64,000 bases of DNA, from NCBI GenBank assembly GCA_030704615.1, contig CM060733.1:38068001-38132000 (forward strand), read 5' to 3'. Within the stretch, counting starts at the first letter, position 1; each line of letters starts with the position of its first letter. Positions 45,301 to 56,574 of this stretch are shown here, in pieces. The DNA is from Takakia lepidozioides. Its lineage: Eukaryota > Streptophyta > Takakiopsida > Takakiales > Takakiaceae. Both the position numbers and the translations under genes were made by a program. A model generated the notes under the pieces. That model had not been told where the DNA came from and ran no database searches. It saw only the letters and a list, made by a program, of their open reading frames with translations.

Positions 45301-48300
45301 TCCTTCTCCTCCCATATATATCTTTGTTTCCAGCCACATGAGTAGCAGTGCTGGAAACCTAGCCATTAGATGGACATTGAAGCCCCTGCTCTTGTTGATT
45401 GTGGGTAGCTACACCATCCATCTGACATTCATACATAGGCCTAGCCACATTCAGACACAAAAGTCAGATGGGAAGACCCACCAGGATGGTGTTATGCAGC
45501 TTCCGACGAAGAAGGTCACCCTCTTGTATGCGTTGCTCTGCTTCAGCCAAACGCCCTTGCACCTCCTCCATTTGCTGTCTCTGCTCGGCGCTATCATTTC
45601 TTTGTTGAGCCAACTGGGCTTCTGCAACCTGCATAGCACACAATAGACCCCCGGTCAACCAGCTTTCAGTCAGTCTATGAGCAGTCCATTTGATACTGAC
45701 ACTTTACTGGTTCATCTGACAGCTGTCCACTCGCTGTCAATCTTTTTGGCGCCATTTGAAATCGGTTTCCTTTCGACATACCTCTGCTTACACCCCAATA
45801 CCAGGTAGTACGACCATGATCACCAGGACATGTGAATTGAGGATTGAAGCGAGCCTACCTGCAGCTTGTGTCGGGCAAGGTCAAGTTGTTGACGGAGGGC
45901 CATAATGTGCTCATTTGCTGACGTAAAGCTCTCCTGCATTTCATCCCATGTCAAAAAGCTCAGAGAACATTCTACAAAACATAGAACTCATTGCCCTTCT
46001 ACCCCATCAGACCTTCAATTCTCTTGCTTTCTGTGACAGAGATACACATTAACATGCGGACAGCGTGACCACCATTGTGACCTCAAGTCCTGTAAAATAT
46101 ACCTCAAGGGCAACAGCCTTGCTGCTCAGAAGCTCCATTTCAGCCGCAGACTTCCCAGTGCATTCCTTGTACAATGCATTCTCTGCTGCAAGTGCTTGCA
46201 CCTGCCAGAAGGAAAGAGCACTCGGATAAGTCTTTCTCTAATAGTTTCACTCTCTGAACCGGGATAAGCATGCTAGAAGTTCTCCAATCCTCCAAAGACC
46301 ATGCTCACCATCTTCAGTCAATTGAACACTTACTATTGTGCTCAACAAGTAGCATGGAAATGGAGTAGAACTGTACCTGATTGGCTCTGTCATCACGATC
46401 CTCAGAAATACGCTGGAGCTCTATACGTAGGCGGTCAATCTCCTGAGTCAACACTTTGCTTTGTGTCATACTATCCTGGAAATTTCCCTGTGAAGAGCCA
46501 CACCTCACTTCAGAGATTTGTAGAGAGAAACGATATAGCCAGACCCAAGGATGTCCATGATATTGGAGCCAAGATGTACGATCCAGGTAACACAACATAA
46601 ACCAATGGTTGGATCAGTCACTCGGTCCCAAGCAGTTTACTTGCTTGTGTTCAACACAGGAAAAGCGGCATGTCCAGCTTCAAGCGCAAAACTAGGTGGG
46701 CAAGTAAAGGAGAAAGACAATACAGCACAAATTTAAAGGCAGGGCCACAAACGCAAGAGCTCGAGGGGTTTCATGTGTGAGAAGAGAAGAGAGCACTGTG
46801 GTTAGGGCTCTTTCCACAGACATGTAGCTTGCCTTGGCAGTATCAAGCTGGGCTTTGAGGGAAGTTGAGTGTCCACGGAGAGTACTTAGATTCTCCATCA
46901 TTGCAGCCTTCTCTTTTTGTGTGCGAGATATGGCTTCAGCTGCACTACTGGCTTCACCCTGCAGTTTGCTATTATATTGTTGCAGACTGGTGTTGTACTC
47001 CTGCAGCCGCTTGCTGATGTCTTGCAATAACCCCACCTGGTTATGCAGTTACGATACTCAGCCAACCCGTTGAACAAATTGTTACATCTATAACACCCAT
47101 GGCACTGATAGTAGAGTTTTTTCCCAGTTCAAATTGCTTCAGCAACTTCCTAGTAGAAACTGTTGTACATCGCGGCGACAAATAGGACACCAAGACACAG
47201 ATAAAGACCACTATTTGCTATAGACTATTCATAGTGTAGCCAGGTGGCCAAGATTGTAGCTTACTACTAATGTAAGACTTACTTGTAACTAATTCTGTGA
47301 TAAAGCCAAAGAGGATGCCTGCTAATAAGTTATTTATTGCAATCTATCCAGTGACACTTGGCACAAGCTGGACACAGAAGACATTCCTGCATTGCACCTA
47401 AAAGATGAAATCAGGCAACGGAAGCCTGTAATAATGTAGACGTAACTACACAGCAGTCCCCCACCTAAGATGAGACAAACAGGATAGAGATGGAGGAAAA
47501 GTAAGGAGCGACCTACTTGCTGTGCAGAGGCAGCAAGCTCCTTTGCCAGTTTGCCAATTTGGTCCTGAAGTTGGTTCTGCACTTTCTCACTTGCCCGAAG
47601 AGCTTCAGCATCTTTCTCCCGTGCCAGGATGAGCACCTTCGATATGCAGACCCATAAAACCCTCAGTCAGGGCACCTAGACACTTCTAAAATAGATGCTT
47701 CCTATCCCTTGAGTCTGCAAGCACATAAGAGTGTGATTCCCTCTATTACATTTTAAGGTCCTGGAGTTCCCTCTGCATACATAAAACAACTTAACATGTG
47801 CATCTGCAGTAAGATTTTCAAAGATGGTAGCAAGCCAAAGCTGGATTGATGCTTTGTGTCTCAAACACCATTCAGGAAAGATGTTACATCGTCAGGATGG
47901 AGAGTAACTGGGAATGCCATAGAGCTAGAACAAGGAGATCACATTGTGATATCCACAACAGAAGTGTCAAACCAACATCAAAACAAGGTGAATTGGAAAG
48001 ACCTCTTTCTCTGCCTCCACATGTGCAAGTCGGTCCTTGAGACCTGAGCACATAGACTTGAGCTCCAACAGCCCAGCCTCCAGCTCCTGCTGCTTGCTTG
48101 TCAGGCTGGCCTCTGTGACAACCCAAGTATCTGACCCACAATCAGAACTGTCGACGATACTTTGTAGATTGGAATGAGCTACATGCAAACTTTCACTCAA
48201 GCATCTGCCAGTCTGTGAGTCAAAGTGCTTTACATCGCTGCTTCAAGTAGGAGATCATGGACCTAACATGCCAGAGATGTCTACCCGACACACCTAACAC

Positions 48301-49367
48301 TGTAACCGCCACATGTGCGGTCTCCCCTAGTAGATAACATGAGAAATATCGAAGTATTTCGCTTCAAGCAGGGATTTGACAGTCAACTCTGGGCCAGTCC
48401 CTACAGATATTGATTTGCAAGTGCTCTAAAAACACCCCAACACTAACATGGACTTTTCACTTGGAAGTATTCCCTGCAAGGATGTGCTCGAAGAGCTCAA
48501 TAAAGAGAGAGAAAGGGGGGACTACCAGTCTCACTGTGTCTCTGTTTTTCGCCATCAAGTTGCTGCATTAGCTCCTCCTTTTCACGAACATGGGTTGCAT
48601 CCAGCTCCTGGAATGCTCGAATGCACGCACGTAGTTTTTTTATGTAGTCCATCATCTGTTCACTCTTACCCTGCTTGGACAAAGCCAACCCAGCAAATAT
48701 ACTTCTCTTAAGACAGCACACTGAACATTCTGCAATGGAAAACGTATGCCCCAACCTTGATCGTCCTGGCGTGTCTATGATCTGTTCACTCTTACCTTTG
48801 TGCTTTCGGACCCATGGGTAAGCCTCATAAGTTGAGAACGGCCCAAGCCACCGGAGCTTTTGTTGTGGCAAAATTCTAGAGCCATACGAGAAAGAATAAT
48901 GAATAAAAACATACCTGCGTGCAGAAAGGCCTCCGCTCATTGACGACGTATTCAGTTGAAGATTAGGAGGGAGAGAATGATCAGTTGGTACTTATGGTCT
49001 AAGCATCGTAAGACATGGGACTGGGTGATATGTCCCGGACCTGTGGCAGAAACCATACCTTAAAATCAAACTTGGTCTTCCCTATCATCTTCATACTCAA
49101 AAGAGAGTCCACATCTGCGCTCGCCGTCGACACTCCATTGCCTACTGCATTCTTGGACGCTGAATCGGGAGTTCGTACTTGCCCTGATCTCCCTGCCGGG
49201 CTCGATTCCGCCCGCATGTTCACCAATGAGAAGGCCTGCCGGGGTCGCAGCTTGATCCCAGAACCTTCTTTCGTAGCCAGTTTCCTCTTCTTTTCCGACG
49301 GAGCGTCGTGTAAATTCTCCTTCTGTTGCCCCCAAGGTGTCGTTTTCCGACTGCTTTGTGACGCCAT
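42315..49367 (-). CDS. Kinesin-14 (ATK1/ATK5-like minus-end-directed motor)
   Basis: C-terminal-motor kinesin for spindle and phragmoplast microtubule organisation. Minus-strand exons: 49367-49059 (start [18 protein letters not shown]), 48670 to about 48545, 48204-48003, 47636-47517, 47036-46833, 46487-46377, 46201-46103, 45933-45859, 45628-45482, 45135-44994, 44707-44598, 44487-44326, 43741-43545, 43343-43262, 43165-43061, 42885-42781, 42497-42315. Apart from the donor of exon 2, all junctions keep phase; total about 830 codons, close to ATK-type size. The order is a basic N-tail, a coiled-coil stalk (exons 2-9), the neck [15 protein letters not shown]-loop [11 protein letters not shown], switch I NEQSSRSH, switch II DLAGSER and the tail [17 protein letters not shown]. 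Minus-end polarity is inferred from the neck and C-terminal motor position. The intron after 46833 uses a GC donor (AAG|GCAAGC). The end of exon 2 (48545) is unresolved, and a small exon may be missing before 48204. Confidence 0.92.
48755..48810 (-). repeat. Partial duplicate of kinesin exon 2 start inside intron 1
   Basis: On the minus strand, AAAGGTAAGAGTGAACAGAT followed by CATAGAC repeats the first about 25 bases of exon 2 (GGTAAGAGTGAACAGATGAT). It lacks an AG acceptor in the same position and would give a premature break, so it is a decoy or relic rather than a used exon. Confidence 0.5.
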
Positions 49368-50220
49368 CTCCCGTGAGACCACCCCACTTCCAGACCTACA
49401 CTCTACCTACATATTTCCATGGCCGACGCTTCAGACCCTTTGCCATTGCAGGCACACCCCATTCGCTTCAGCAGCTTATTCACGATATTTTCTCCGAGGG
49501 AAGTCAGGAGTTCATCGCTATGTTAAAATGCTTAGGGACACGCTCCCTCTACTGTGCATCCAAGCGGGATCCCCGAGAAAGCAACATGAAGAGCGTAAGA
49601 GCTACACCAAAAACACAGCACAGAGACGAGACTGGGAGGATGGAAGCCACAACCCAGACTCCTCCTCACACCCGACCACAGACAAACTCCTTTCTAAAGC
49701 TCTTACCACGATCCCACAAATTGAATAAGCAGCAGAGAGAGTGATGAGGTGAGCAGACAGACAGGCAGGGCCGAGAGAGAAGGCATGAAAGAAGGTCAGA
49801 GCGCAACGGTCACACTGTCGCCCTAACTTTCAAATTTCCTCGTTTGCAGGAGCTCTTTGTGGCGCTCCCTGTTGGTACTTTATTCATCCACATCCAGGAT
49901 GACAATCTTTCTGTTTTTCGTTTTCTTTGTTTGAACGGGACTCCCTGAGAGCGGAACGGTAAGTATTGTACGAGTAACGGTCAGGGGCGGGCTATTCTCC
50001 ACCTTCGCTGCCCGAACTGAATTTTTGGCTCGCATCGTGCTATGGTCAGCTAGAGAAACTGCCCAAAAGGTGGAGTACCATCCTGCTACCTTACTCAGGC
50101 ATTCTACAAGCTACGGGCAAATATGGCAAAAAAACCACCTCCTGACCCATACAAAAAACTTACCTCTAGAAAGGCCACAAACCTTACAAAGTGGCAACCT
50201 CTCTCTAGTGATGAGGAAGC
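49368..50220. promoter_or_regulatory. Upstream region of the kinesin gene
   Basis: The minus-strand 5' leader and promoter of the kinesin gene should lie here. Plus-strand frames across 49015-49744 are shadows of kinesin exon 1 and its upstream sequence. No specific element could be defined. Confidence 0.35.
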
Positions 50221-50415
50221 TAGTTTAGCATAGAGCAGGAATAGGGTGCCATAGTGCCACATCATCGTCACCACGTTTCGTCGTCGTCAATTTTCGTCGG
50301 ACCTGCCCGGATTGCCCGAAAATGTCGTTGCAGCGCGAGGAAGGGATGACGGTACCCGGCATCCTTGAGCGCGGAGGGGTTTCACGCAATGTGGTGAGGG
50401 CACCTTCTATTTTTA
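50215..50415 (+). repeat. Copy A of a 200-bp inverted repeat (partner at 60.33-60.54 kb)
   Basis: TAGTTTAGC, AGCAGGAATAGGGTGCCATA, GTGCCACATCATCGTC, CCACGTTTCGTCG and GGGGTTTCACGCAATGTGGT all occur in reverse complement, in the same relative order, at about 60325-60535. The similarity is interrupted by small indels. The two copies face each other across about 10 kb. Confidence 0.65.
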
Positions 50416-50675
50416 ATATGTGCCCGAACTGCCCGAAAACTGAACTTGAACTGTCTGATCTAGCTGACCCTTTCTCTCTCTCCCTCTCGATCTTTTGTCT
50501 TGGGCTTTCCTACGGCATCCTGCCTGTAATGCCTGAAAAAACCAAAAGTAACTGCTTGGGCTGTCTGAAGCTCAAGCTCAAGTGCGGTGTTTCATGGACA
50601 GAAGAAGGGTCGCACCACCACCATCACTACTGCTTTTGAAACAAGACGAAGAGAGCTAGTCAATAGGAACCCTTC

Positions 50676-50985
50676 GAGTGCCTGTGAGGACGTGAGGGCA
50701 CTCTGTAAGGAAGGACGACTGAAGAGGCGATGCACATTGTGAACCAAGGAGGCGATGGGGCACACTATAATAATTATGTTTTTGTCTTGCAGGAGTGCAT
50801 CAACAAGAGAGACCTAGCAGAAGGTAGACAGGTTCATGCCCACATTATGCAAAGTGGATTTCAGCCAAACATCTTTCTACTCAACACCCTTGTTACCATG
50901 TACGCCAAATGTGGGAGCTTGAAGGATGCACGTCAAGTATTTGAAAAAATGCCAGATCGCAATGTGGTCTCATGGAGTTGGCAGT
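50676..50985 (+). pseudogene. PPR gene fragment
   Basis: The sequence matches the N-terminal part of the two PPR genes in this window. It reads EDVRALCKEGRLK, then after a one-base deletion MHIVNQGGDG, LQECINKRDLAEGRQVHAHI, NIFLLNTLVTMYAKCGSLKD and KMPDRNVVSWS. Similarity stops abruptly at about 50985. It covers roughly two PPR motifs. The frameshift and truncation make it a dead partial copy. Confidence 0.8.
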
Positions 50986-52880
50986 TGGCAGTTGGCATCC
51001 TGGGCTCCTCTGCAAATGAACACCCAATCATCAAGTCTTGCAAGCGTTTGCCTATCTTCTTGTATGTCTACCGCCCCTTGGCCATGGCTGGACCAAGTTG
51101 ATTGAAATCATGTTGCTGATTCGAACCTGTCAGCCTTTTCCATACTTGCGACATGAAAAGCAGCCTGACAAGTTTGAAGGGATTCCTGAATTTAGGTCAG
51201 TTGCTAGAGGTATAGGGAGGGACTTGGCCTTGCAGTGATTGACGTAAACACAAGGAGTTTCCATGTGTATTGTTTACTGTTCTTGAAATTGACCTCGTAA
51301 TCACATCAGTTTTGCAGCATAGTGTGAGGATCACGTGTTAACCTCTTGACATCCTCAGATATGATTTGTGAGACCTAGTATGATGCTGATGCCAACCAAA
51401 AATTATGGCGAGGGGGAAGTGATGCAGAAGAGTATGGTGAAGTGTGGAAGTGTCTAATCCTATACCTCCAATAATGATGCTGCCATCTAAGTCAGACTGG
51501 AATAGGGAACTTGTAACATATATATAATCTTTTATATTTCTGACAAGTTGAAAATTTTGAGCAGAAGCTCAAGCAACATGGGATTTGAATGTTTGGGGTC
51601 GTTTCAACAGAGACATGAACTACCACTGCAGTCTAATTAGAAGTGTTGTGGTGTGTCGGATTGAGTGTTGGGTGTTCATCTTGATTGGTGGTCCGAATTG
51701 TGCAGTACAAACTACACTAGAGATCAGCTCATAAGTGAACTGGCAAATGGAACCAAGGTGGTGTTCTCGATGGGCCTTGCAGTTAGCACTGTAGTAGCAG
51801 CTGGTGTTCTAAGCTATGCCATCATCAAGTACATGCCTACTTTTTTTGTTTTTGTTACACCATCACCATATATCGTGCTGGGGCCTCAATAAAAGAAAGG
51901 ATGGGTCTTGTGGGATTGATATGCTTTGTCACAATGTTGCTCTGTCTCTCCAGTCAGCCCATTCAGAGTATATGACAATAAAGTACAATGTTGTAGCTTG
52001 CCTTGCCCCTTACAAGCCTTGCATTGTAAAGAGGAAGTGCTTTTGTCTCGAGCAGCCAAAATCTCAACCTTCTGAAGCCACCCTGAACTCCATCTTTCCC
52101 TCTCCTGTTATATGGAGATCCATGGGTGTTCTATGTTAGACCAAGAGCCCAGTGTGCCCCATTCACTACACTCACAAGGCATACTAATGGGAAATAATGC
52201 AATTGCAAGCCCTATCCTATGGAATTTTTTCTACAGAAACAGCTCCTACATCTATATGTCAACTTCAGCATTTTTGTGCTGGAACAAACGTAAGTTTCAG
52301 ATTTCATGTCAATCCTCACTAACTTTGAGTGTCATTGGCTGTGCACTAAAACAATTCTATGTCTGACCCACCTGCTTGAACATCAAAGTGAGAGTCATGG
52401 GATATTCAAGTCCTAAGAAAATCCGTGAGAATTACAGTACGTACTATAGTTGGTAGCTTTCAGAAACATGAAGGACCTTTCTCAACAATCCTGGAGAGAA
52501 CAAGAGACAAGAACTACAAAACAAGCACAGGGAACCAGTTGTATTATCGTTACCCAACCCTCATCTTTTGCTTGTGTAACCCTGCAGTATTACTCAGCTC
52601 TCATTTCATGTTCTGAAGAGCACCTAGGACAACCAAAGGCCATGCTAGCACTCTGTAATTCTTATGCAGACTAGTTCAAGTGCTGGTGTAAACCACGCTT
52701 CCCCTTGGCAACCTGGCGTTGGCCACCACCAGTTACTTCCCTACTGGTTCCTGGTCCTCACCAGTCAAGCGCTCTTCGATGCAGGCATGGCATATTCTGT
52801 CTTGGTCAACAGCCAATTCATCGCCTCTACATTTGGGACCACCTTCAGGCTTCTCCAGTCCGGTGGGCTTCTACACTCAC
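50986..52880. other. No well-supported gene
   Basis: One possible exon is 51714-51830 on the plus strand. It follows a TTGTGCAG acceptor and encodes a Thr/Val/Ala-rich hydrophobic segment (VVFSMGLAVSTVVAAGVL) that could span a membrane. Another frame ends EFRSVARGIGRDLALQ at 51238. Neither connects to a recognisable gene. The rest shows nothing I can support. Confidence 0.3.
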
Positions 52881-52884
52881 ATTG

Positions 52885-53620
52885 AAACCTCACTACTTGA
52901 AGGCGGGGGGAAACCCAATCTTGAACTTGTCGTAGGAAGAAATAATGCTTGCTTGGTGCAGAATTGTCCCGCACAGGTCCAGGAAAACCCTCAAAGAATC
53001 CAAACAATCTTCGACGCCCACATCCAACGCCGTGAGCGTTTGGAAATGGGCCTCCTCATCTCGTGCCAAGAGGCAGGCAAGAGGCACGTTCTTGCAATTT
53101 GCTTATACTTAAACGTAGACATCTCCAATATACCGGCCCCCACCTGCAAGACAACACAACAAGTTCAGAAAAACTAAACTAAAACTAAAACCGAAGATGG
53201 AAAGAAGGAAAATAAGGAGAGGAAATTACCTTGACTTGCTTCGTGAACTGAGCACTGTATATTAGCCAGCCCTGCCTCCCCACTGTCCACTTAAGGATCT
53301 TGGCGGCACAAATGGTGAGCTGTTTTCTGCACTGACGCCTTGAAATACTACTCAAGTCGTTCACTTGCCCTTGCAAGCGAGATAATATCCCTTCCATTGC
53401 AGCAAACTTTTCATCCACGGTTAACTTGGGTTTTACAATGGTCTTTGTTGACGGTCCTGCAAGTGGAGGAAAGTCCTCCTGCAAGTGAAGGCACACGAGG
53501 ATCAGTACATACTACAAAGCCAACAAACGATACAATGACTGAAAAAATCAAGCACGGAGAGAGAGAATTACCTCATTCAGGAGGTTATTAGATCTAGCCA
53601 AGAATGCCACCTTTGCAGTT
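52885..53620 (-). CDS. Candidate 3' exons of an unknown gene that reads into the tandem array
   Basis: On the minus strand, a segment ending at about 53580 (VEDQTAKVAFLARSNNLLNE, then a GT donor) is followed by an exon at about 53472-53230 with AG and GT flanks. That exon includes KLTVDEKFAAMEGILSRLQG and KQLTICAAKILKWTVGRQGW. A last segment at 53125-52895 includes SIISSYDKFKIGFPPAFK and a stop. The final segment is open in two overlapping frames near its start, so its phase is uncertain or a frameshift is present. I recognise no family. The middle exon looks helical. The upstream exons appear to be the repeated segments in the tandem array. Confidence 0.4.
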
Positions 53621-56165
53621 TGGTCCTCCACCAATGAGGAGCAAGCACTGTTGTCCCCAACATAGCACCACAACACAAATTCCTTTCTATTCAATACCTA
53701 ACGGAAGATGATCTCATACAATATCCATGCATTTGAAAGCCATATGAAAGATCATGGGACCAAACATTCATAGGTCACATGAAAGCTCCTTGCAAGGCTA
53801 ACTGAATGAATCAGCAGTAACGACCCACAACCTCTTTGAGCAACAAAGAGAATCTGGGAGGGTTTCAAAAAGATCTTCCCTCAAAAAAAGGGTTCTAAAC
53901 CTGTGCACATACATTGGGTACCCAACTTCATATCTACTAGGGTAGCTAGGGTTGCCTGTGCCGTTGGCCCAAGTGAGCTATATGATTACTTCCACAATTA
54001 CATCGTGTAAAGCGTCTGGAGTACCAGCCGACACAGGGTTCTGGAAGTATAGCATCAAGTCAAAAGAGGCATTCACGGAATCCAACTTTACCCTGTCTGT
54101 AGGTGTCCGTCGGGAAGGTTTGGATTCTGCACAATTGCTTTGATCGCATCTCCCGCCGCATCTGTTCCCAGACCACTTTTCATTAAAACACTTGTTTAAA
54201 GGCAATCATACCTCATATCCCTTGTGCCCTACATCCCTAAACTAGCTTACGAGTGCAACAGCATGGAATACCAACCTGTACCTGAAGCACGGCTCTGCCA
54301 CTACAATCAGTGGAAAATCCTTGTTGTTTATTGCCTTACACTGAACAGGAGGGATGGCTTCTCTTTGATGCAATACAAGTGGAGGTTTTATTTTTCAGTT
54401 TTGCACCAGTCTTGAAGCCTGTATTATTGGGTTGGAGCTTTGCAGTTGACGAGCAAGCATTGTTGTCCCCGACATAGCCCCACAACACAAATTCCTTTCT
54501 ATTCAATACCCAACCGAAGATGATCTCATACAATATCCATGCATTTGAAAGCCATCTGAAAGATCCTGGGGACCAAACATTCATAGGTCACATGAAAGGT
54601 CCTTGCAAGGCTAACCAAATGAATCAGCAGTAATGACCCACAACCTCTCTAAGCAACAAAGAGAACCTCGGAGGGTTTCAAAAACATCTTCCCTCAAAAA
54701 AAGGGTTCTGAACTTGTGCACATACATTGGGTACCCAACTTCATATCTACTAGGGTAGCTAGGGTTGCCTGTGTCGTTGGCCCAAGTGAGCTATATGATT
54801 ACTTCCTCAATTACATCGTTTAAAGCGTCTGGAGTACCAGCCGACACAGGGTTCTGGAAGTATAGCGTCAAGTCAGAAGAGGCATTCACGGAATCCAGCT
54901 TCACCCTGTCTGCAGATATCCGTGGGGAAGGTTTGGATTCAGCTCAATTGCTTTGATCGCATTTGCCACCACATCTGTTCCCATACCATCTTTCATTAAA
55001 ACACTTGTTTAAAAAGCAATCATACCTCGTATCCTTTGTGCCCTATATCCCTAAACTAGCTTACGAGTGCAACAACAACCTGTACCTGAAGCATGGCTCT
55101 GCCACTACAGTCAGTGGAAAATCCTTGCTGTTTATTGTCTTACACTGAACAGGAGGGATGGCTTCTTCTCTTTGATGCAACACAAGTGGATGTTTTATCT
55201 TTCAGTTTTGCACCAGTCTTGAAGCCTGTATTATTGGGTTGGAGCTTTGCAGTCTGGTCCTCCATTGAGGAGCAAGCACTGCTGTCCCCGACATAGCACC
55301 ACAACACAAAATCCCTTCTATTCAATACCCGATGGAAGATGATCTCATACAATATCCATGCATTTGAAAGCCATCTGAAAGATTCTGGGACCAAACATTC
55401 GTAGGTCACATGAAAGCTCCTTGCAAGGCTAACCGAATGAATCAACAGTAATGACCCACAACCTCTCTAAGCAACAAAGAGAACCTGGGGGGGTTTCAAA
55501 AAGATCTTCCTTCAGAAAAAGGTTTCTAAACCTGTGCACATACCTTGGGTACACAACTTCATATCTATTAGGGTAGCTAGGATAGCCTGTGCCGTTGGCC
55601 AAGTTAGCTATATGATTACTTCCGCAATTACATCGTTTAAAGCGTCTGGAGTACCAGCCGACACAGGGTTCTGGAAGTATAGCGTCAAGTCAGAAGAGGC
55701 ATTCACGGAATCCAGCTTCACCCTGTCTGCAGATATCCGTGGGGAAGGTTTGGATTCAGCTCAATTGCTTTGATCGCATCTGCCACCGCATCTGTTCCCA
55801 GACCATCTTTCATTAAAACACTTGTTTAAAAGCAATCATACCTCGTATCCTTTGTGCCCTATATCCCTAAACTAGCTTACGAGTGCAACAACAACCTGTA
55901 CCTGAAGCATGGCTCTGCCACTACAGTCAGTGGAAAATCCTTGCTGTTTATTGTCTTACACTGAACAGGAGGGATGGCTTCTTCTCTTTGATGCAACACA
56001 AGTGGATGTTTTATCTTTCAGTTTTGCACCAGTCTTGAAGCCTATATTATTGGGTTGGAGCTTTGCAGTCTAGTCCTCCATTGAGGAGCAAGCACTGCTG
56101 TCCCCGACATAGCACCACAACACAAATTCTTTTCTATTCAATAGCCAACGGAAGATGATCTGATA
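53620..56165 (-). repeat. Tandem array of about 815-bp units with exon-like segments
   Basis: The marker GCAAGCAYTG occurs at 53641, 54453, 55272 and 56088, giving periods of about 812-819 bp. There are three full units and the start of a fourth. Units are highly similar, differing by scattered substitutions and small indels. Each unit on the minus strand carries two segments. Segment A is open and includes FRWLSNAWILYEIIF and VLWCYVGDSSACSS. Segment B contains a TPR-like helix pair remnant (DAIKAIELNPNLPHGYLQ) and, in another frame, LYFQNPVSAGTPDAL. Some copies have stops in segment A. Recent unequal crossing-over within a gene is the simplest origin. Confidence 0.75.
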
Positions 56166-56570
56166 CCCACTTGAATCAGGCTTGCACGGGATAAGACAAC
56201 CTGAAATGTATCTGATTACTTACTAACACTATTTTAACTCTACAAACCCTAAACCCAAAGAATGTACTCATAAGATGTTGTTTGCCGTAGCCTTGTGGCC
56301 ATAGACCCCGAGCCCAATCCTAAGCCCAAAGAGAGAGATAGAGAGAGCACTATATGATTACTTCCGCTATTACATCGTTTAAAGCGTCTGGAGTACCAAC
56401 CGACGTAGGGTTCTGGAAGTATAGCATCAAGTCAAAAGAGGCATTCACGGAATCCAGCTTAACCTTTTCTGCAGATATCCGTGGGGAAGGTTCGGATTCA
56501 GCTCAATTGCTTTGATCGCATCTGCCGCCGCATCTGTTCCCAGCCCATCTTTCATTCAAACACAAGTTTT
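56166..56570 (-). repeat. Partial fourth array unit, broken by a LINE 3' module
   Basis: The array's fourth unit is interrupted after about 56160. A reversed LINE 3' module (GTACTCATAAGATGTTGTTT ... GACCCCGAGCCCA) lies at about 56262-56325. From about 56350 to 56560 the TPR-like half of the unit resumes. Sequence between the marker and that half is missing. Confidence 0.65.
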
Positions 56571-56574
56571 TTTA

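Noticed and set aside
49015-49744. Plus-strand frame of 237 codons
   Set aside because: It overlaps kinesin exon 1 in antisense and its remainder is low-complexity. No family resemblance.
53978-54205. LYFQNPVSAGTPDAL segment as a definite conserved exon in each array unit
   Set aside because: It is open in several units, but changes between units alter residues freely and the overlapping TPR-like frame competes with it. I report it only as a segment.
53620-56165. CRISPR-like or satellite array
   Set aside because: Units are about 815 bp with complex exon-like content. There are no short direct repeats with unique spacers, and the genome is eukaryotic nuclear.
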